Of a stretch of 64,000 bases of DNA, positions 1 through 10,456 are shown piece by piece. The notes beneath the pieces were generated by a model, which had not been told where the DNA came from, did no database searches, and saw only the letters and a list, made by a program, of their open reading frames with translations. This DNA comes from Mycolicibacterium moriokaense (GTDB taxonomy: Bacteria; Actinomycetota; Actinomycetes; Mycobacteriales; Mycobacteriaceae). The position numbers were made by a program, and so were the translations under genes. The stretch covers positions 62,001 to 126,000 of the forward strand of contig NZ_QQBJ01000002.1 in the NCBI RefSeq assembly GCF_003347205.1. Reading direction: 5' to 3'. How positions within the stretch are numbered: position 1 is the stretch's first letter; each line of letters begins with the position of its first letter.

Positions 1-110
1 CGCTCGACGGGTCTGTTCAGGTCGAGCCGACGCCGGACGGCCCTCGTCGTCGAAAGCACCTCGTCCACCGCAGCGATGTCCACGAAGCCCAATGGTGCCC
101 CAGTGGCCCC

Positions 111-170
111 GCGAGCGTGCACAGATGCACGTCCTTGCGCGGCGTGTCCTGTGCAGACACGCACGCTCGC
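111..170 (-). repeat. 60-bp palindromic intergenic element, copy 1
   Basis: The ends GCGAGCGTGC and GCACGCTCGC are exact reverse complements, so the element can form a long stem. Read on the minus strand it aligns without gaps to 21832-21891 at about 45 of 60 positions by eye. It lies just beyond the stop codon of the minus-strand gene ending at 181, so it could act as a terminator or be a dispersed repeat. I see no gene in bases 1-180. Confidence 0.5.
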
Positions 171-180
171 CGAGCGAAAG

Positions 181-1020
181 TCAGCAGGAGACGGTCTGGC
201 CGTCTTCGTCGACGACGAAGATCTCGGTGCCGCTTTGCACCTTCGGCGCGTCGGCGCCCAGGGCGACCATGATCTTGTTGGCGGCGTTGCGCATCACGTC
301 CACGGTCAACTCGTAGGACTCGTCTTCGGTGAAGTACGCCTGCACACCTGCCCTCACGTCCGGCGCGATGTTCGCGGGCGTCCATATCAACGCATCCGCG
401 TACCGCAGCGCCGCTTTGTGCCGGTCGGTCAACGCATCCGACGCGTCGTAGAACTCGATGTGCTCGTAGAGCGACTCCGACCCACCGGCCTCCAGCGCGT
501 GGGCCTCGCGACGCGACTTGCACAGCCGGCAGTTGTGCTGGGTGGCGCCACGCAGCCGCACCACTTCCGTCGTCACCGGGTCCAGCGCCCGCAGTCGCGC
601 GACGCCCGGCAGGAAGCTGTCGAACAGCACGGAGGCCAGGTCGCCGTCGTGGTCCCAGACGACCTCGTCGCCCCACGGCACCGGCAACCCGAGCGCTTCG
701 AAACCGGTCCGCACCCGCGGCAGGAAGTCGGCGAAATAGGTCAGCATCACCGCGGGAAACGCCGCGCCGCCGAGCGCCGACGTGAAGCGGCCCCGCAGAT
801 CGCCGCTGACCGAGGACACGTCCACGCTGAACTGCTCGGCGAACTCCACGAGCACCGCCTCGGCGTCGTCGGCCGGTCCGTCGACGCCGATCTCGGCGGG
901 CAGCGGCGGCAGCGACAGCGTCGTGGCGCAGGTCTGGCGCACCAGCGCGGTGATCCGTTGGTGCCCGGGTGGCGCCAGGGCGACCAGTCGGGCCAGTTCG
1001 CCGTTCAGCGGATCGCGCAT
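181..1020 (-). CDS. Carboxymuconolactone decarboxylase / AhpD-like family protein
   Basis: A 279-residue cytosolic protein with an alkylhydroperoxidase D-like core. The motif [12 protein letters not shown] around residue 175 carries the CxxC pair typical of AhpD-like enzymes, which reduce peroxides or relay thiol electrons. The distal helix, with [14 protein letters not shown] near the C-terminus, also fits the family. The ATG start at 1020 is 7 bases downstream of the tldE stop codon, so the gene is probably the last in a tldD-tldE-ahpD-like operon. The N-terminal 130 residues are less typical, making it longer than single-domain AhpD proteins. Substrate and physiological role cannot be read from the sequence. 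Confidence 0.8.
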   Translation of the reverse strand: MRDPLNGELARLVALAPPGHQRITALVRQTCATTLSLPPLPAEIGVDGPADDAEAVLVEFAEQFSVDVSSVSGDLRGRFTSALGGAAFPAVMLTYFADFLPRVRTGFEALGLPVPWGDEVVWDHDGDLASVLFDSFLPGVARLRALDPVTTEVVRLRGATQHNCRLCKSRREAHALEAGGSESLYEHIEFYDASDALTDRHKAALRYADALIWTPANIAPDVRAGVQAYFTEDESYELTVDVMRNAANKIMVALGADAPKVQSGTEIFVVDEDGQTVSC

Positions 1021-1027
1021 CGTCGCA

Positions 1028-2401
1028 TTATTGCGCCTGGCTCACCGAGGACATGTGGAAGTCCGGGATCCGCAGCGACGGCATCGCCGCTCTGGTGGCC
1101 CAGTCGCCCCATTCGCGGGGCAGCGTGACCTCGCTTACACCGGCCTCGCTGACCCGCCGCAGCAGATCGAGCGGGCTCTCGTTGAACCGGAAGTTGTTCA
1201 CGGCGCCGGCGACCTGTCCGTCCTCGATCAGGTAGACGCCGTCGCGGGTCAGCCCGGTCAGCAGCAACACACCCGGGTCGACGACCCGGATGTACCACAG
1301 CGTGGTCAGCAGCAGCCCGCGCTCCGTGCCCGCGACCATGTCGGCCAGGCTGGCCGTGCCGCCGGTCATCAGCAGGTTGTCCGCCGCCACGGCAACCGGC
1401 ACGTGGTATTCGGCCGCGGTCGCCCGTGGATACGCCAACGCGTTGATCGCACCGTCGCGGATCCAGTCCACCCGCTCGATGTCCATGCCGTTGTCGAACA
1501 CCGACGCCCGCTGCGACGACGCGGCCACGGCCACGAAGGGCGAGCACTCCAGGCCCGGCGCCGCCGGATCGGAGTACAGCGTCAACGGCAAGTCGGTCAG
1601 CGTCTCCCCCACCCGCGTGCCGCCGCCCGGCGCCGAGAACGCGGTGCGACCCTCCTGCGCCCCGCGGCCGTCCATCGACCACGACAGGTAGATCATCAGA
1701 TCGGCGACCGCCGACGGCGGCAGCAACGTCTCGTAGCGCCCTGCGGGCAGTTCGATGCTGCGCTGCGCCCACCCGAGCCGGTTCGAGAGCTCCTCCAGCA
1801 TGGAATCGGTTGGCACGTCGACGAAGTCGGGTGTGCTGGTGCCTGCCCACGCGCTGGCGCCGTTTCGTTTGGCGTTGATCTCCACCGAGCCCGTCGGTTG
1901 GGTGAACCGCCGCCGCAGCCCGCCCGACGTCGCGACGAACGTCGTCTCCAGAATGTGGCGCGCGTAGCCGAAAAGCCGGTCAGCGCGCGGAAACCCACGC
2001 GTCAACGCCTCGGCGACACCGCCGAAGACCTCCACGCCGGTGCCCGGTATCGGCGCGTCCCAGTCGGCGGCCGCACCGGCTGCGGGCAGCGGCGGTGCGC
2101 TGTCGCGGGCTTCGGGCGCCGACAGTGCGGCCTCCTGCGACGCCGCTACCAGACCGGGTATGACGGAGGGATCTACCTCGCTGGAGGTCAGCGACGCGAC
2201 GTGGCCGCGGTCGCCGCGGCGGACCACGGAGATCACCGTCGTCTTGCGCTGCACCGAAACGCCGTTGGTGGTCATCGAGTTGTTGGCCCACCGCAGCGCA
2301 GCGTCGCTGCGGTCGGTGACCGCGACGATCGTCTCGTCGGCTTTTCCCAACCGCGCGGCCTCCGCCAACGCGATGTCGACCACCTGCTGTGCTCCGATCA
2401 C
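1028..2401 (-). CDS. tldE: TldE/PmbA-type metallopeptidase subunit
   Basis: A protein of 457 residues matching the TldE/PmbA half of the TldD-TldE heterodimeric protease. In other bacteria this complex degrades unfolded peptides and matures modified peptides such as microcin B17. As expected for TldE it lacks the HExxxH zinc motif that its partner has. I chose GTG at 2401 because it sits 2 bases after the tldD stop and gives the length I recall for the M. tuberculosis homologue (Rv2314c). The open frame continues further upstream only in antiphase to tldD. Translational coupling with tldD is likely. Confidence 0.88.
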   Translation of the reverse strand: MIGAQQVVDIALAEAARLGKADETIVAVTDRSDAALRWANNSMTTNGVSVQRKTTVISVVRRGDRGHVASLTSSEVDPSVIPGLVAASQEAALSAPEARDSAPPLPAAGAAADWDAPIPGTGVEVFGGVAEALTRGFPRADRLFGYARHILETTFVATSGGLRRRFTQPTGSVEINAKRNGASAWAGTSTPDFVDVPTDSMLEELSNRLGWAQRSIELPAGRYETLLPPSAVADLMIYLSWSMDGRGAQEGRTAFSAPGGGTRVGETLTDLPLTLYSDPAAPGLECSPFVAVAASSQRASVFDNGMDIERVDWIRDGAINALAYPRATAAEYHVPVAVAADNLLMTGGTASLADMVAGTERGLLLTTLWYIRVVDPGVLLLTGLTRDGVYLIEDGQVAGAVNNFRFNESPLDLLRRVSEAGVSEVTLPREWGDWATRAAMPSLRIPDFHMSSVSQAQ

Positions 2402-2403
2402 CG

Positions 2404-3921
2404 CTACCGCCCTCCCTCGGTGCGGGTGTTGAGCACGTTGACGCCGCGGAACAACGCCGACGGGCAGCCGTGGCTGACGGGCGCCACCTGCCCGGGCTGC
2501 GCCTTGCCGCAGTTGAACGCACCGCCCAGTCGCCACGTCGACGGGCCGCCGACGGCTTCCATCGCACCCCAGAAGTCGGTGGTGGTCGCCTGGTAGGCGA
2601 CGTCGCGCAGTTGGCCGTCGAGCTTGCCGTCGCGGATCTTGAAGAATCGTTGACCGGTGAACTGAAAGTTGTACCGCTGCATGTCGATCGACCAACTCTT
2701 GTCTCCGATGACGTAGATCCCGTTCTCGACCCGCGCGATCAGCTCGTCGGTGGACAGGCCGTCGGCCCCCGGCTGCAGCGACACGTTGGCCATCCGCTGA
2801 ATCGGAACGTGGTGCGGCGAGTCGGCATAGGAGCAGCCGTTCGATCGGGTCAGGCCCAGTCGCGGCGCGAACACCCGGTCGAGTTGATAGCCGACGAACA
2901 CCCCGTCGCGCACCAGATCCCAGCGCTGGGCAGCCACGCCTTCGTCGTCCCATCCGACGCTGGCGAGCCCGAATTGCTCGGTGCGGTCAGCCGTCACGTT
3001 CATCACCGGCGACCCGTACCGCATGGCGCCCAGCTTGTCCGGCGTGGCGAACGACGTTCCCGCGTAGGCGGCCTCGTAGCCGATGGCGCGGTCGTATTCG
3101 GTGGCGTGGCCGATGGACTCGTGGATGGTCAACCACAGGTTGGACGGGTCGATGACGAGGTCGGTGGGCCGCGGCGTCACGCTCGGGGCCTTGACCTTCT
3201 GCGCCAGCAGCGTCGGCAACTCGGCGAGTTCACCGGTCCAGTCCCACACGTCGTCGCCGGCGACGGCCTCCCAGCCCCGTCCGGTCGGGGGCGCCAGCGT
3301 GCGCATGGTCTCGAATGATCCCGCCGCGGCGTCGACGGTCACCGCCTCCAGCGCGGGCTGCACCCGAACCCGCTGCTGGGTGATCGCCGAACCGGCGGTG
3401 TCGGCGTAGAAGGTCTGCTCCTTGACCGCGTGCGCGCTGGCCGAGACGTGGTTGACGCCGTCGGCGGCCAGCAGCCGCCCGGAGTATTCGGCGAGCAGCC
3501 CGATCTTGTCGGCGGCCGGGATCGTGAACGGGTCGATCGCGTAGTCGGACACCCAGCTGACGTCGGCGTACACCGGTTCCGGCGCCAACTCGACGGTCTC
3601 CGCGTTCAGCGCGGCCAGCGTCCGAGCCACCGCCACCGCCCTGCGGGCCGTCTCGGCGGCGACGTCGGGGCTGAGCTCGGCGTGGGAGGCGAAGCCCCAC
3701 GTGCCGTCGACGATCACGCGCACCGCGAGGCCGACCTCGCGGTCGATGACGCTCGTTTCCAGCTCACCGTCGCGCAAGGCGACGACCTCGTTGACGACGC
3801 GATGGATGCGCAGGTCGGCGTGGGCGGCGCCGGCCGCGAGAGCGGCCGAGAGTGCGGCGTCGGCAAGCTGATGGCGCGGCAGATCGAGGAAGTCGGCATC
3901 GACTTGTCGGGATGCTGTCAC
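2404..3921 (-). CDS. tldD: TldD zinc metallopeptidase
   Basis: A 505-residue catalytic subunit of the TldD/TldE protease. The HESIGHATEYD segment (around base 3110) provides the HExxxH zinc-binding motif characteristic of TldD. The GTG at 3921 is preferred over more distal starts because it gives the usual family length and leaves a 46-base gap to the divergent uspA gene. It is the first gene of a compact minus-strand unit with tldE and an AhpD-like gene. Assignment is firm; the natural peptide substrate in mycobacteria is unknown to me. Confidence 0.92.
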   Translation of the reverse strand: MTASRQVDADFLDLPRHQLADAALSAALAAGAAHADLRIHRVVNEVVALRDGELETSVIDREVGLAVRVIVDGTWGFASHAELSPDVAAETARRAVAVARTLAALNAETVELAPEPVYADVSWVSDYAIDPFTIPAADKIGLLAEYSGRLLAADGVNHVSASAHAVKEQTFYADTAGSAITQQRVRVQPALEAVTVDAAAGSFETMRTLAPPTGRGWEAVAGDDVWDWTGELAELPTLLAQKVKAPSVTPRPTDLVIDPSNLWLTIHESIGHATEYDRAIGYEAAYAGTSFATPDKLGAMRYGSPVMNVTADRTEQFGLASVGWDDEGVAAQRWDLVRDGVFVGYQLDRVFAPRLGLTRSNGCSYADSPHHVPIQRMANVSLQPGADGLSTDELIARVENGIYVIGDKSWSIDMQRYNFQFTGQRFFKIRDGKLDGQLRDVAYQATTTDFWGAMEAVGGPSTWRLGGAFNCGKAQPGQVAPVSHGCPSALFRGVNVLNTRTEGGR

Positions 3922-3955
3922 GACAGACACCGTAGTTCGACCGCGCCGCGCCCGC

Positions 3956-3961
3956 TTTAAT
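3956..3961 (+). promoter_or_regulatory. Possible -10 element for leaderless uspA transcript
   Basis: TTTAAT ends 6 bases before the uspA GTG, so a transcript starting 7 bases downstream would begin at the start codon itself. No ribosome binding site is visible upstream of the GTG, which fits a leaderless mRNA, common in mycobacteria. This is inference from spacing only. Confidence 0.3.
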
Positions 3962-3967
3962 GGCTCG

Positions 3968-4840
3968 GTGGGCATCAACAGGGTGCGGTCGACGGCCGTG
4001 GGCTACGCGCTGCTGGCGCCCAGCCTGTTCGGCGTCGTCACGTTCCTGCTGCTGCCGATGCTGGTGGTGGCGTGGCTGAGCATGCACCGCTGGGACCTGC
4101 TCGGGCCCATTCGCTATGTCGGGCTGGACAATTGGATCTCAGTGCTCAGCGACCCGTCGTTCGCCACATCGCTCTTGGTGACGGCGCTGTTCATCGCGAT
4201 CGTGGTGCCCACCCAGTCGGTACTGGGCCTCGGCGCGGCGGCGATGCTGGCCCGCGGCCTGCCCGGCAGCGGATTCTTCCGCACCCTGTATGTGCTGCCC
4301 TGGATTTGCGCGCCGCTGGCGATCGCGGTGCTGTGGCGATGGATCCTCGCCCCGACCGATGGCGCGGTCAGCACGCTGCTGGGCCACCGCATCGAGTGGC
4401 TCACCGACCCCGACCTGGCGCTGCCCGTCGTCTCGGCGGTGACCATCTGGACCAACGTCGGCTACGTCACGCTGTTCTTTCTGGCGGGCATCCTGGCGAT
4501 CCCGGCCGACATCCACGACGCGGCACGCACCGACGGCGCCAACGCCTGGCAGCGGTTTCGCCGCATCACGTTGCCGATGCTGCGGCCGACGATGTTCTTC
4601 GTGCTCGTCACCGGCGTCATCAGCGCGGCACAGGTGTTCGACACGGTCTATGCGCTGACCGGGGGCGGACCGCAGGGCCGCACCGACCTGATCGCGCACC
4701 GCATCTACGACGAAGCCTTCGGAGCGGCCGCGGTGGGCAGGGCGGCAGTGATGGCCGCGGTGCTGTTCGTTCTGCTGATCGGCGTGACGCTGCTTCAGCA
4801 TCTGTACTTCCGGCGGCGGATCACCTATGACGTCGTTTAG
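3968..4840 (+). CDS. uspA: Sugar ABC transporter permease UspA
   Basis: A 290-residue inner-membrane permease of the carbohydrate uptake (CUT1, MalF-like) type, with about six hydrophobic segments beginning at residue 12. The cytoplasmic EAA loop is visible around residues 180-195 (DAARTDGANAWQRFRRI), where the ATPase would dock. It is the first gene of uspABC, equivalent to Rv2316-Rv2318 by order and content. It ends 14 bases inside uspB, so translation is coupled. No ATP-binding subunit is encoded nearby, so an ATPase from elsewhere must energise it. Work on the mycobacterial homologue suggests amino-sugar import; the substrate here is inferred. Confidence 0.9.
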   Translation: MGINRVRSTAVGYALLAPSLFGVVTFLLLPMLVVAWLSMHRWDLLGPIRYVGLDNWISVLSDPSFATSLLVTALFIAIVVPTQSVLGLGAAAMLARGLPGSGFFRTLYVLPWICAPLAIAVLWRWILAPTDGAVSTLLGHRIEWLTDPDLALPVVSAVTIWTNVGYVTLFFLAGILAIPADIHDAARTDGANAWQRFRRITLPMLRPTMFFVLVTGVISAAQVFDTVYALTGGGPQGRTDLIAHRIYDEAFGAAAVGRAAVMAAVLFVLLIGVTLLQHLYFRRRITYDVV

Positions 4841-5654
4841 CCGCGCGGTGTCCGCACCGGTGATCTATGCCGTGCTGATCGCGGGTGCGCTGATCACGTT
4901 GGCGCCGTTCACCCTCGGCTTGCTGACCTCGTTCACCACGGCACGGCAGTTCAACACCGGCAGGCCGCTGTCGTGGCCGTACCCGCCGACGCTGCAGAAC
5001 TACACCGGCCTGGCCGATGCCGGCTTCGGGCGCGCTCTGGTGGTGACGGCGCTGATGACAGCCGTCATCCTGATCGGACAGCTGACCTTCTCGGTGCTGG
5101 CGGCATATGCGTTCGCGTGCCTGGAGTTTCCGGGGCGCGACGCGTTGTTCTGGGTGTACCTGGCGACGTTGATGGTGCCCGCGACGGTGACGGTGGTGCC
5201 GCTGTATCTGATGATGGCCGAAGCCGGTCTGCGCAACACGTTCTGGGCGTTGGTGCTGCCGTTCGTGTTCGGCTCGCCGTATGCGATTTTCCTGCTGCGC
5301 GAGTACTTTCGCGGGATTCCGGCCGACCTGATCAAGGCGGCCCGCATCGACGGCGCCAACACCCTCGATGTCCTGGTGCACGTCATCGTGCCGGCCAGCA
5401 GGCCGATTCTGGTCACGCTGGCGCTGATAACTGTTGTCAGCCAATGGAACAGCTTCATGTGGCCGCTGGTGATCACCAGCGGCGACAAGTGGCAGGTGCT
5501 GACGGTGGCGACGGCGGGCCTGCAGTCCCGCTACAACGCGCAGTGGACGCTGGTGATGGCGGCGACGACGGTGGCGATCGTTCCGCTCCTGCTGCTGTTC
5601 GTCGCGCTCGGCCGGCGCATCGTCGGCTCCATCGTGGTGACGGGGCTGAAATGA
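4827..5654 (+). CDS. uspB: Sugar ABC transporter permease UspB
   Basis: A 275-residue MalG-like permease, the partner of UspA. It has six predicted membrane segments and an EAA loop (IKAARIDGANTLDVLVHVI, around residues 170-188). The ATG lies inside the end of uspA, and the stop codon overlaps the uspC start in an ATGA arrangement. All three genes are therefore tightly coupled. The two permeases should form the heterodimeric channel for the binding protein encoded next. Confidence 0.9.
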   Translation: MTSFSRAVSAPVIYAVLIAGALITLAPFTLGLLTSFTTARQFNTGRPLSWPYPPTLQNYTGLADAGFGRALVVTALMTAVILIGQLTFSVLAAYAFACLEFPGRDALFWVYLATLMVPATVTVVPLYLMMAEAGLRNTFWALVLPFVFGSPYAIFLLREYFRGIPADLIKAARIDGANTLDVLVHVIVPASRPILVTLALITVVSQWNSFMWPLVITSGDKWQVLTVATAGLQSRYNAQWTLVMAATTVAIVPLLLLFVALGRRIVGSIVVTGLK

Positions 5655-6988
5655 CGTTGCGTGTCAAGCCTTCCACGATGGCGGCGATGGCGGTGGCGCT
5701 GACCATGGCCGTGCTCCTCGTCGCCGCTGTCTTGTTGGGCCGCTCGACGGAGCCTTCCGGCCGCACGGTGGTCACGGTGCGCCTGTGGGACGAGCAGGTC
5801 GCCGCCGCCTACCGGGAGTCGTTCGACGAGTTCACCCGGCTGCACCCCGACGTCGACGTGCGGGTCAACGTGGTGCCGTACGCCACCTACTTCGACACGC
5901 TGCGCACCGACGCCGCGGGCGGCAGCGCGGACGACATCTTCTGGGTGTCGAACGCGTACTTCGCCGGGTATGCCGACAGCGGTCGGCTGATGGACGTAGC
6001 AAAAGCATTGGGCCCGAACGCCGCTGCGCAGTGGGAGCCGTCGGTGGTGGACCAATTCACCCGCGACGGGGTGCTGTGGGCGGTGCCGCAGTTGACCGAT
6101 GCCGGCATCGCGGTGTACTTCAACGCCGACCTCGTCGAACAGGCGGGCGTCGACCTGCGGCGGCTGATGACGATGCGCTGGTCTCCCGGCGACGTGGACA
6201 CCGTCCGGCCGTTGCTGGCCCGGTTGACCGTCGATGCCGACGGGCGACGCGCCGACGAACCCGGATTCGACCCGCAGCGCGTGCGGCAGTGGGGATACAA
6301 CGCCGCCAACGATCTGCAGGGCATCTACCTGAACTACATCGGGTCGGCGGGCGGGAAGTTCTCCGACGGCGACCGGTTCGCCTTCGACAACCCCGGGTCT
6401 GTCGCCGCGTTCGACTATTTGGTGGGCCTGATCAACCGCGACCATGTCGCCCCGCCCGCGTCGGACACCAACGCAAACGGCGACTTCTCCCGCAACCAGT
6501 TCCTGCAGGGCCGCATGGCGCTGTTCCAGTCCGGGACCTACAACCTGGCGTCGATCGCCGAGCAGAGCCGCTTCCGGTGGGGTGTGGTTCCCATGCCCAT
6601 CGGACCGGTCGGCCGGGTGAGTGTCACCAACGGGATTGCCGCAGCCGGAAATTCGGCGACCCGGCATCCCGATGCGGTCAAACAGGTGTTGGCCTGGATG
6701 GGCAGCGCACGCGGCAATCAGTACCTCGGCGCGCGCGGGGCGGCCATCCCCGCCGTTCTGCCGGCGCAGCGCGTCTACTTCGACTACTGGGCGCGCCGCG
6801 GCGTCGATGTCGGCCCGTTCTTCTCGGTGCTCGACGGCCCGCGGATACCGGCGCCGGGCGGGCCCGGCTTTCCGGCCGGCTACACCGCACTGCAGCCGTA
6901 TCTCGACGAGATGTTCCTGGGCCGCGCCGATGTCGCCCAGACGCTCGGCGATGCGCAGGCCGCCGCGAACACAGCGGCCCAGCGCTAA
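5651..6988 (+). CDS. uspC: Sugar-binding protein UspC
   Basis: A 445-residue extracellular solute-binding protein of the family serving CUT1 transporters. Residues 10-30 form one hydrophobic N-terminal segment, but no cysteine follows it. It is therefore held by an uncleaved anchor or secreted, rather than being a classical lipoprotein. The mature part has the family pattern with a conserved [19 protein letters not shown] segment around residue 95-115. The start ATG at 5651 overlaps the uspB stop by 4 bases, and the gene converges with the ECF gene, sharing 4 bases at the 3' ends. Confidence 0.88.
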   Translation: MTLRVKPSTMAAMAVALTMAVLLVAAVLLGRSTEPSGRTVVTVRLWDEQVAAAYRESFDEFTRLHPDVDVRVNVVPYATYFDTLRTDAAGGSADDIFWVSNAYFAGYADSGRLMDVAKALGPNAAAQWEPSVVDQFTRDGVLWAVPQLTDAGIAVYFNADLVEQAGVDLRRLMTMRWSPGDVDTVRPLLARLTVDADGRRADEPGFDPQRVRQWGYNAANDLQGIYLNYIGSAGGKFSDGDRFAFDNPGSVAAFDYLVGLINRDHVAPPASDTNANGDFSRNQFLQGRMALFQSGTYNLASIAEQSRFRWGVVPMPIGPVGRVSVTNGIAAAGNSATRHPDAVKQVLAWMGSARGNQYLGARGAAIPAVLPAQRVYFDYWARRGVDVGPFFSVLDGPRIPAPGGPGFPAGYTALQPYLDEMFLGRADVAQTLGDAQAAANTAAQR

Positions 6989-7818
6989 CTGGTACCCAGC
7001 AGGGTCAGTTCCAGTGCCAGCGCAGCGCCGCACACCAGCAGCACCACCGAAAGCGCTATCCAGTCGCGGGGTTTGGGTCCCGACGGCGCCGCCGAGATCT
7101 GACCGGCACCGCCGCGCGCGGTGATCGCGTCGCCCATCTCGTCGGCCCGCCGAAGCGCGACGATCACCGCCGCGGCGATCAGGTCGACCACCTCCAGCGC
7201 CCAGCGACGTCTGCGGGCGCGCCGTGTGGTCAATACCGGCTTTGGACGCAGGCTGCGCGCGGCGTAGAGGATCCGGAACTCGTCGATCAGCATCGGGAAG
7301 GCGCGCAGCGCCAATGCCAGTGCGACCGACCATTCGTCGACCGGAATCCGCAACGCCCGTAGAGGTCTGCCCAGTTTCGCGACGGCAGGCGCGACCTCGG
7401 CGACGTTGGTGGTCCACGACACCATGCCGCCGAGCGCGAGAAGAACGATCGAGAGTGCGGTGATGCGCAGGAACTTCAGCAGCCCGCCCAACCCGAGTTC
7501 GCGCCCGAAGACCTCGATCATGGGGCTACCCCCGGCCAGCGCCGCCGTCACCGCACCGAGGGCGAGCAACAGCCACAACCATCGCGGTACCGACGGCAGC
7601 ACACCGTGTGGGATGTGGGCCAGCCTCGCCGCGACGAGCACCAGGGCGGCGACGGCGAAGATCGGCACCCAACCGGGGTAGAACGTCAGCAGCACCCCGA
7701 TTCCCGCCACCACAATGAGTTTGGTTCCCGCCCAGAGCTTGTGGATGACGCTGTCACCGGGCACAGGCCGCAGCAGCACCACCGGCCTGCGCCGCTGCTT
7801 GCGGGCCGGCGCGGTCAT
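6985..7818 (-). CDS. ECF transporter transmembrane (T, CbiQ-like) protein
   Basis: A 277-residue membrane protein of the CbiQ/EcfT family, the energy-coupling scaffold of ECF-type vitamin or metal importers. Several hydrophobic helices occur in the first 120 residues. A basic region with [21 protein letters not shown] carries the Ala-Arg coupling helix typical of T proteins. ATG 7818 overlaps the upstream ATPase stop (ATGA), so both are in one unit. It corresponds to Rv2325c by order. The transported substrate is unknown. Confidence 0.85.
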   Translation of the reverse strand: MTAPARKQRRRPVVLLRPVPGDSVIHKLWAGTKLIVVAGIGVLLTFYPGWVPIFAVAALVLVAARLAHIPHGVLPSVPRWLWLLLALGAVTAALAGGSPMIEVFGRELGLGGLLKFLRITALSIVLLALGGMVSWTTNVAEVAPAVAKLGRPLRALRIPVDEWSVALALALRAFPMLIDEFRILYAARSLRPKPVLTTRRARRRRWALEVVDLIAAAVIVALRRADEMGDAITARGGAGQISAAPSGPKPRDWIALSVVLLVCGAALALELTLLGTS

Positions 7819-9881
7819 GACATGCCGCCTGCGGACGTCGGCACGGTGGCCAGCACACCGTCCTGCAGGTGCAGGGTGCGGGGGCACAGCTCGTCGAGAC
7901 CGGAGAAATCGTGCGAGATCACGATCACGGTCAGCCCTGCCGTGCGACGCAGATCCTCGAGCAGACGCAGCAGCCCGCGGGCGCTGGCGCCGTCCAGACC
8001 GGCCAGCGGCTCGTCGAGAATCAGCGCGCGTGGTGATCGCGCGAGAAGTCCGGCCAGCACCACACGGCGCATCTGCCCGCCGCTGAGCTGGTCGATCCGG
8101 CGGTCCGCCAGCGACGCGTCCAGACCGACGGTGGCAAGCGCGTCGACCACCCGGCCACGGTCACGCACCGAAAAGCCTGCCGCCGATGCGACTTCCAGGT
8201 CCACGCGGCTGCGCAACAACTGCAGCCGGGCCGCCTGGAACGAAATCGCAACCGCGCCGACCTGCTCGGACGCCGGTGCGCCGTCGAGCAGGCAACTGCC
8301 GCTGGTCGGGTCGACGAGGCCCGCCATGATCCACGCCAGGGTGGACTTGCCCGACCCGTTGAGCCCGTGGATCAGCACGCCCTCGCCTTCGTGCACGGCG
8401 AAGGTGATGTGCCGTAATGCCGTCGTGGCCCAAGGCGTTCCGCTGCCATACTCGTGGTTGACGTCGATGAGTTCCAGCACCGGGTCGTCGCGGCGCGGCC
8501 GCGCCGGGCCAGTCGCATCGGGTGCCTCTGCCGTTTCGACCATCTCGGTGTTGTCGTTGTTGTTCTCGCCTCCGGTCAGGTCGATGGTGCGGTCGGCGGA
8601 GTCGGCCTCGTCGTTGTAATGGGTGATGTGCACCAACGACATCCGGTGGTGCTGGGTCAGGCCGGACAGCACCGCCATCAGCGACTCGCGGCCCTCCTGG
8701 TCGACCATGCTGGTCACCTCGTCGGCGATCAGCAGGGACGGCTCCCTGGCGAGTGCCCCGGCCACGGCGAGGCGTTGTAACTCGCCGCCGGACAGCCCAC
8801 CGGTGTCACGTTCGGCCAACCCGTCGAGCCCGACCTCGGTGAGGAGCCTGCCCACGTCGGTCGTGGTGCCGGGCGGCAGCCCCCACACCACGTCGTCGGC
8901 CACCCTGGTGCCGAGCACCTGGCTCTCGGGATGCTGCAGGATCACGGCCGTGCCGCCGAGCCGGCCGAGCCCCGTCGAGCCGGGCCGCTCGACCGTGCCC
9001 GACGACGGATCGCGCCCGGCCAGCATCAACATCAGCGTGGTCTTGCCCGAGCCGTTGGGCCCGGTCACCGCGACGTGCTCGCCGGCTTCGACGGCCAGCG
9101 TCACCGGACCGAGCGCGTCGTGCTCGCTCGCCGGGTAGCGGAACCGCACGTCGGTGAGCCGTACCGGAACCGGCGCGATCACGCCGGTGTCGGGCGGGGC
9201 GTCGAGTTTGTGCACGTCGGGGATCACGACGAGGCGCACGATCACCTGCGACAGCGCCCACCACCCGACCAGCATCACCAGAGTGATGCTGAGCATCGAC
9301 GATCCGCCGAGCAGGAAAGGCCAGTGGTGCAGGGCGGTGGCGAAGCCGCTTCTCAGATGCTCGGCGGCGGCGTCCCAGTCGGGCAGCCACCACCAGTCGG
9401 GGAGGCGGGTCATGAACGCCGCGATGCCTTCGACGTTGGCCGTCATCGATTCGAAGATCAAGTGCCGCAACCGCACCAGGATCGCCAGCGCTGCCACCAC
9501 GGCCGTACCGAAGAGCGCACCGGCGATGAGCCCCACGACCAGGACGGTGAGAGTGCCGCGACCGCGTCGCAGAATGAGTCCGATGAGCAGGCCGATGTAG
9601 GCGCAGTCGATGACCGTCATGAGACCGCCCATGCCGGCGATCAGGAACGCGATGGTGGCGGCAGCGACAGTCGCCGCGATCAGCACCCGGATCCGGAACC
9701 GGTAGACCAGCAGGCCCATCGGCACGGTGCCCAGCAGCGAGACGCCCGCGGCGAACGGCACGACGACCGCGACGATCGCGGTGGCCGCGCACAACGCCGC
9801 CATCACAGACGCGTGTGCGAGTTCGACGGGTTGAAGCGCGCCCGACCCCCGAGCTTTGCCCGAGCGGCGGGAGGTCGTCAT
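7815..9881 (-). CDS. Fused ECF transporter: membrane domain plus two ABC ATPase domains
   Basis: A 688-residue fusion. Residues 1-215 contain about five to six membrane helices resembling a substrate-specific or extra membrane component. They are followed by two ABC ATPase domains. The first has Walker [10 protein letters not shown] and signature [15 protein letters not shown]; the second has Walker [10 protein letters not shown] and signature [15 protein letters not shown]. Both have Walker B aspartates (LLIADEVTS and [10 protein letters not shown]). With the adjacent T protein this makes a complete ECF importer in two genes. ATG 9881 was chosen because the further upstream frame runs into the divergent promoter region. 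It matches Rv2326c in design. Confidence 0.87.
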   Translation of the reverse strand: MTTSRRSGKARGSGALQPVELAHASVMAALCAATAIVAVVVPFAAGVSLLGTVPMGLLVYRFRIRVLIAATVAAATIAFLIAGMGGLMTVIDCAYIGLLIGLILRRGRGTLTVLVVGLIAGALFGTAVVAALAILVRLRHLIFESMTANVEGIAAFMTRLPDWWWLPDWDAAAEHLRSGFATALHHWPFLLGGSSMLSITLVMLVGWWALSQVIVRLVVIPDVHKLDAPPDTGVIAPVPVRLTDVRFRYPASEHDALGPVTLAVEAGEHVAVTGPNGSGKTTLMLMLAGRDPSSGTVERPGSTGLGRLGGTAVILQHPESQVLGTRVADDVVWGLPPGTTTDVGRLLTEVGLDGLAERDTGGLSGGELQRLAVAGALAREPSLLIADEVTSMVDQEGRESLMAVLSGLTQHHRMSLVHITHYNDEADSADRTIDLTGGENNNDNTEMVETAEAPDATGPARPRRDDPVLELIDVNHEYGSGTPWATTALRHITFAVHEGEGVLIHGLNGSGKSTLAWIMAGLVDPTSGSCLLDGAPASEQVGAVAISFQAARLQLLRSRVDLEVASAAGFSVRDRGRVVDALATVGLDASLADRRIDQLSGGQMRRVVLAGLLARSPRALILDEPLAGLDGASARGLLRLLEDLRRTAGLTVIVISHDFSGLDELCPRTLHLQDGVLATVPTSAGGMS

Positions 9882-9952
9882 TTCACGATTCTGCCAGGCG
9901 CATCTCAACGACCCTGTGGCAGCACTGTGAGCTTCGTCGGCGCGTCGAGAAT

Positions 9953-9982
9953 TTGATTCGCATAGCAAAACTATGTAATTAT
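9953..9982 (+). promoter_or_regulatory. MarR-gene promoter with embedded inverted repeat
   Basis: The sequence CATAG-CAAAA-CTATG (9961-9975) is a perfect inverted repeat in an AT-rich patch. A TTGATT at 9953-9958 and TAATTA at 9976-9981, 17 bases apart, look like a -35/-10 pair. Transcription would start close to the GTG at 9986 or 9989, so a leaderless mRNA is plausible. The palindrome would lie between the promoter elements, the usual place for MarR autorepression. Function is inferred. Confidence 0.5.
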
Positions 9983-9988
9983 GGAGTG

Positions 9989-10429
9989 GTGACTGGACCC
10001 CTTGGCGCTGATCTGCTGGCCGTGGTGGCTCGCCTGAACCGACTGGCCTCTCAGCGCGCCCGCCTGCCTCTGCCGTTCGCGCAGGGGCGGCTGTTGTCGA
10101 CGATCGAGGACCAGGGCGCGGCGCGCATCTCCGATCTGGCAGCGCTCGATCACTGCTCGCAGCCGACGATGACCATGCAGGTGCGCAGGCTGGAGGATGC
10201 GGAACTGGTGTCGCGCACCGTCGACCCCGACGATGCGCGGGCCGTGCTCATTCGCATCACCGACAAGGGTGTCGACGTGCTGCGGCAGGTCCGCCTCGAC
10301 CGCGGCGCGGCCATCGATCCCTACCTGGAACGGCTCGATGATGCCGACCGCCAGACCCTGCAAGGCGCCGTCGAGGTGATGCGCAAGCTCCTCGACGACG
10401 CGTCCGTCCCGAAGCAATCCGTGAAATAA
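9989..10429 (+). CDS. MarR family transcriptional regulator
   Basis: A 146-residue winged-helix regulator. The region [22 protein letters not shown] (residues about 50-72) is the recognition helix-turn-helix, and [16 protein letters not shown] is the wing. GTG 9986 or 9989 is the likely start, because it follows a candidate leaderless promoter and a 5-bp-arm palindrome. The MFS pump gene begins 27 bases downstream, so this is probably a local repressor of that exporter responding to a small ligand. The ligand is not predictable. Confidence 0.85.
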   Translation: MTGPLGADLLAVVARLNRLASQRARLPLPFAQGRLLSTIEDQGAARISDLAALDHCSQPTMTMQVRRLEDAELVSRTVDPDDARAVLIRITDKGVDVLRQVRLDRGAAIDPYLERLDDADRQTLQGAVEVMRKLLDDASVPKQSVK

Positions 10430-10456
10430 CTGCACAGTTAGGAGCAGCCGCACCGT

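Noticed and set aside
782-2596. Long plus-strand open frame of about 600 codons across the tldE region
   Set aside because: It is antisense to tldE and the AhpD-like gene, is Arg/Gln/His-rich without domains, and is explained by high GC in the third position of the true genes.
5531-7417. Long minus-strand open frame opposite uspC
   Set aside because: No recognisable domain and biased composition; uspC on the other strand has clear family features and coupled starts.
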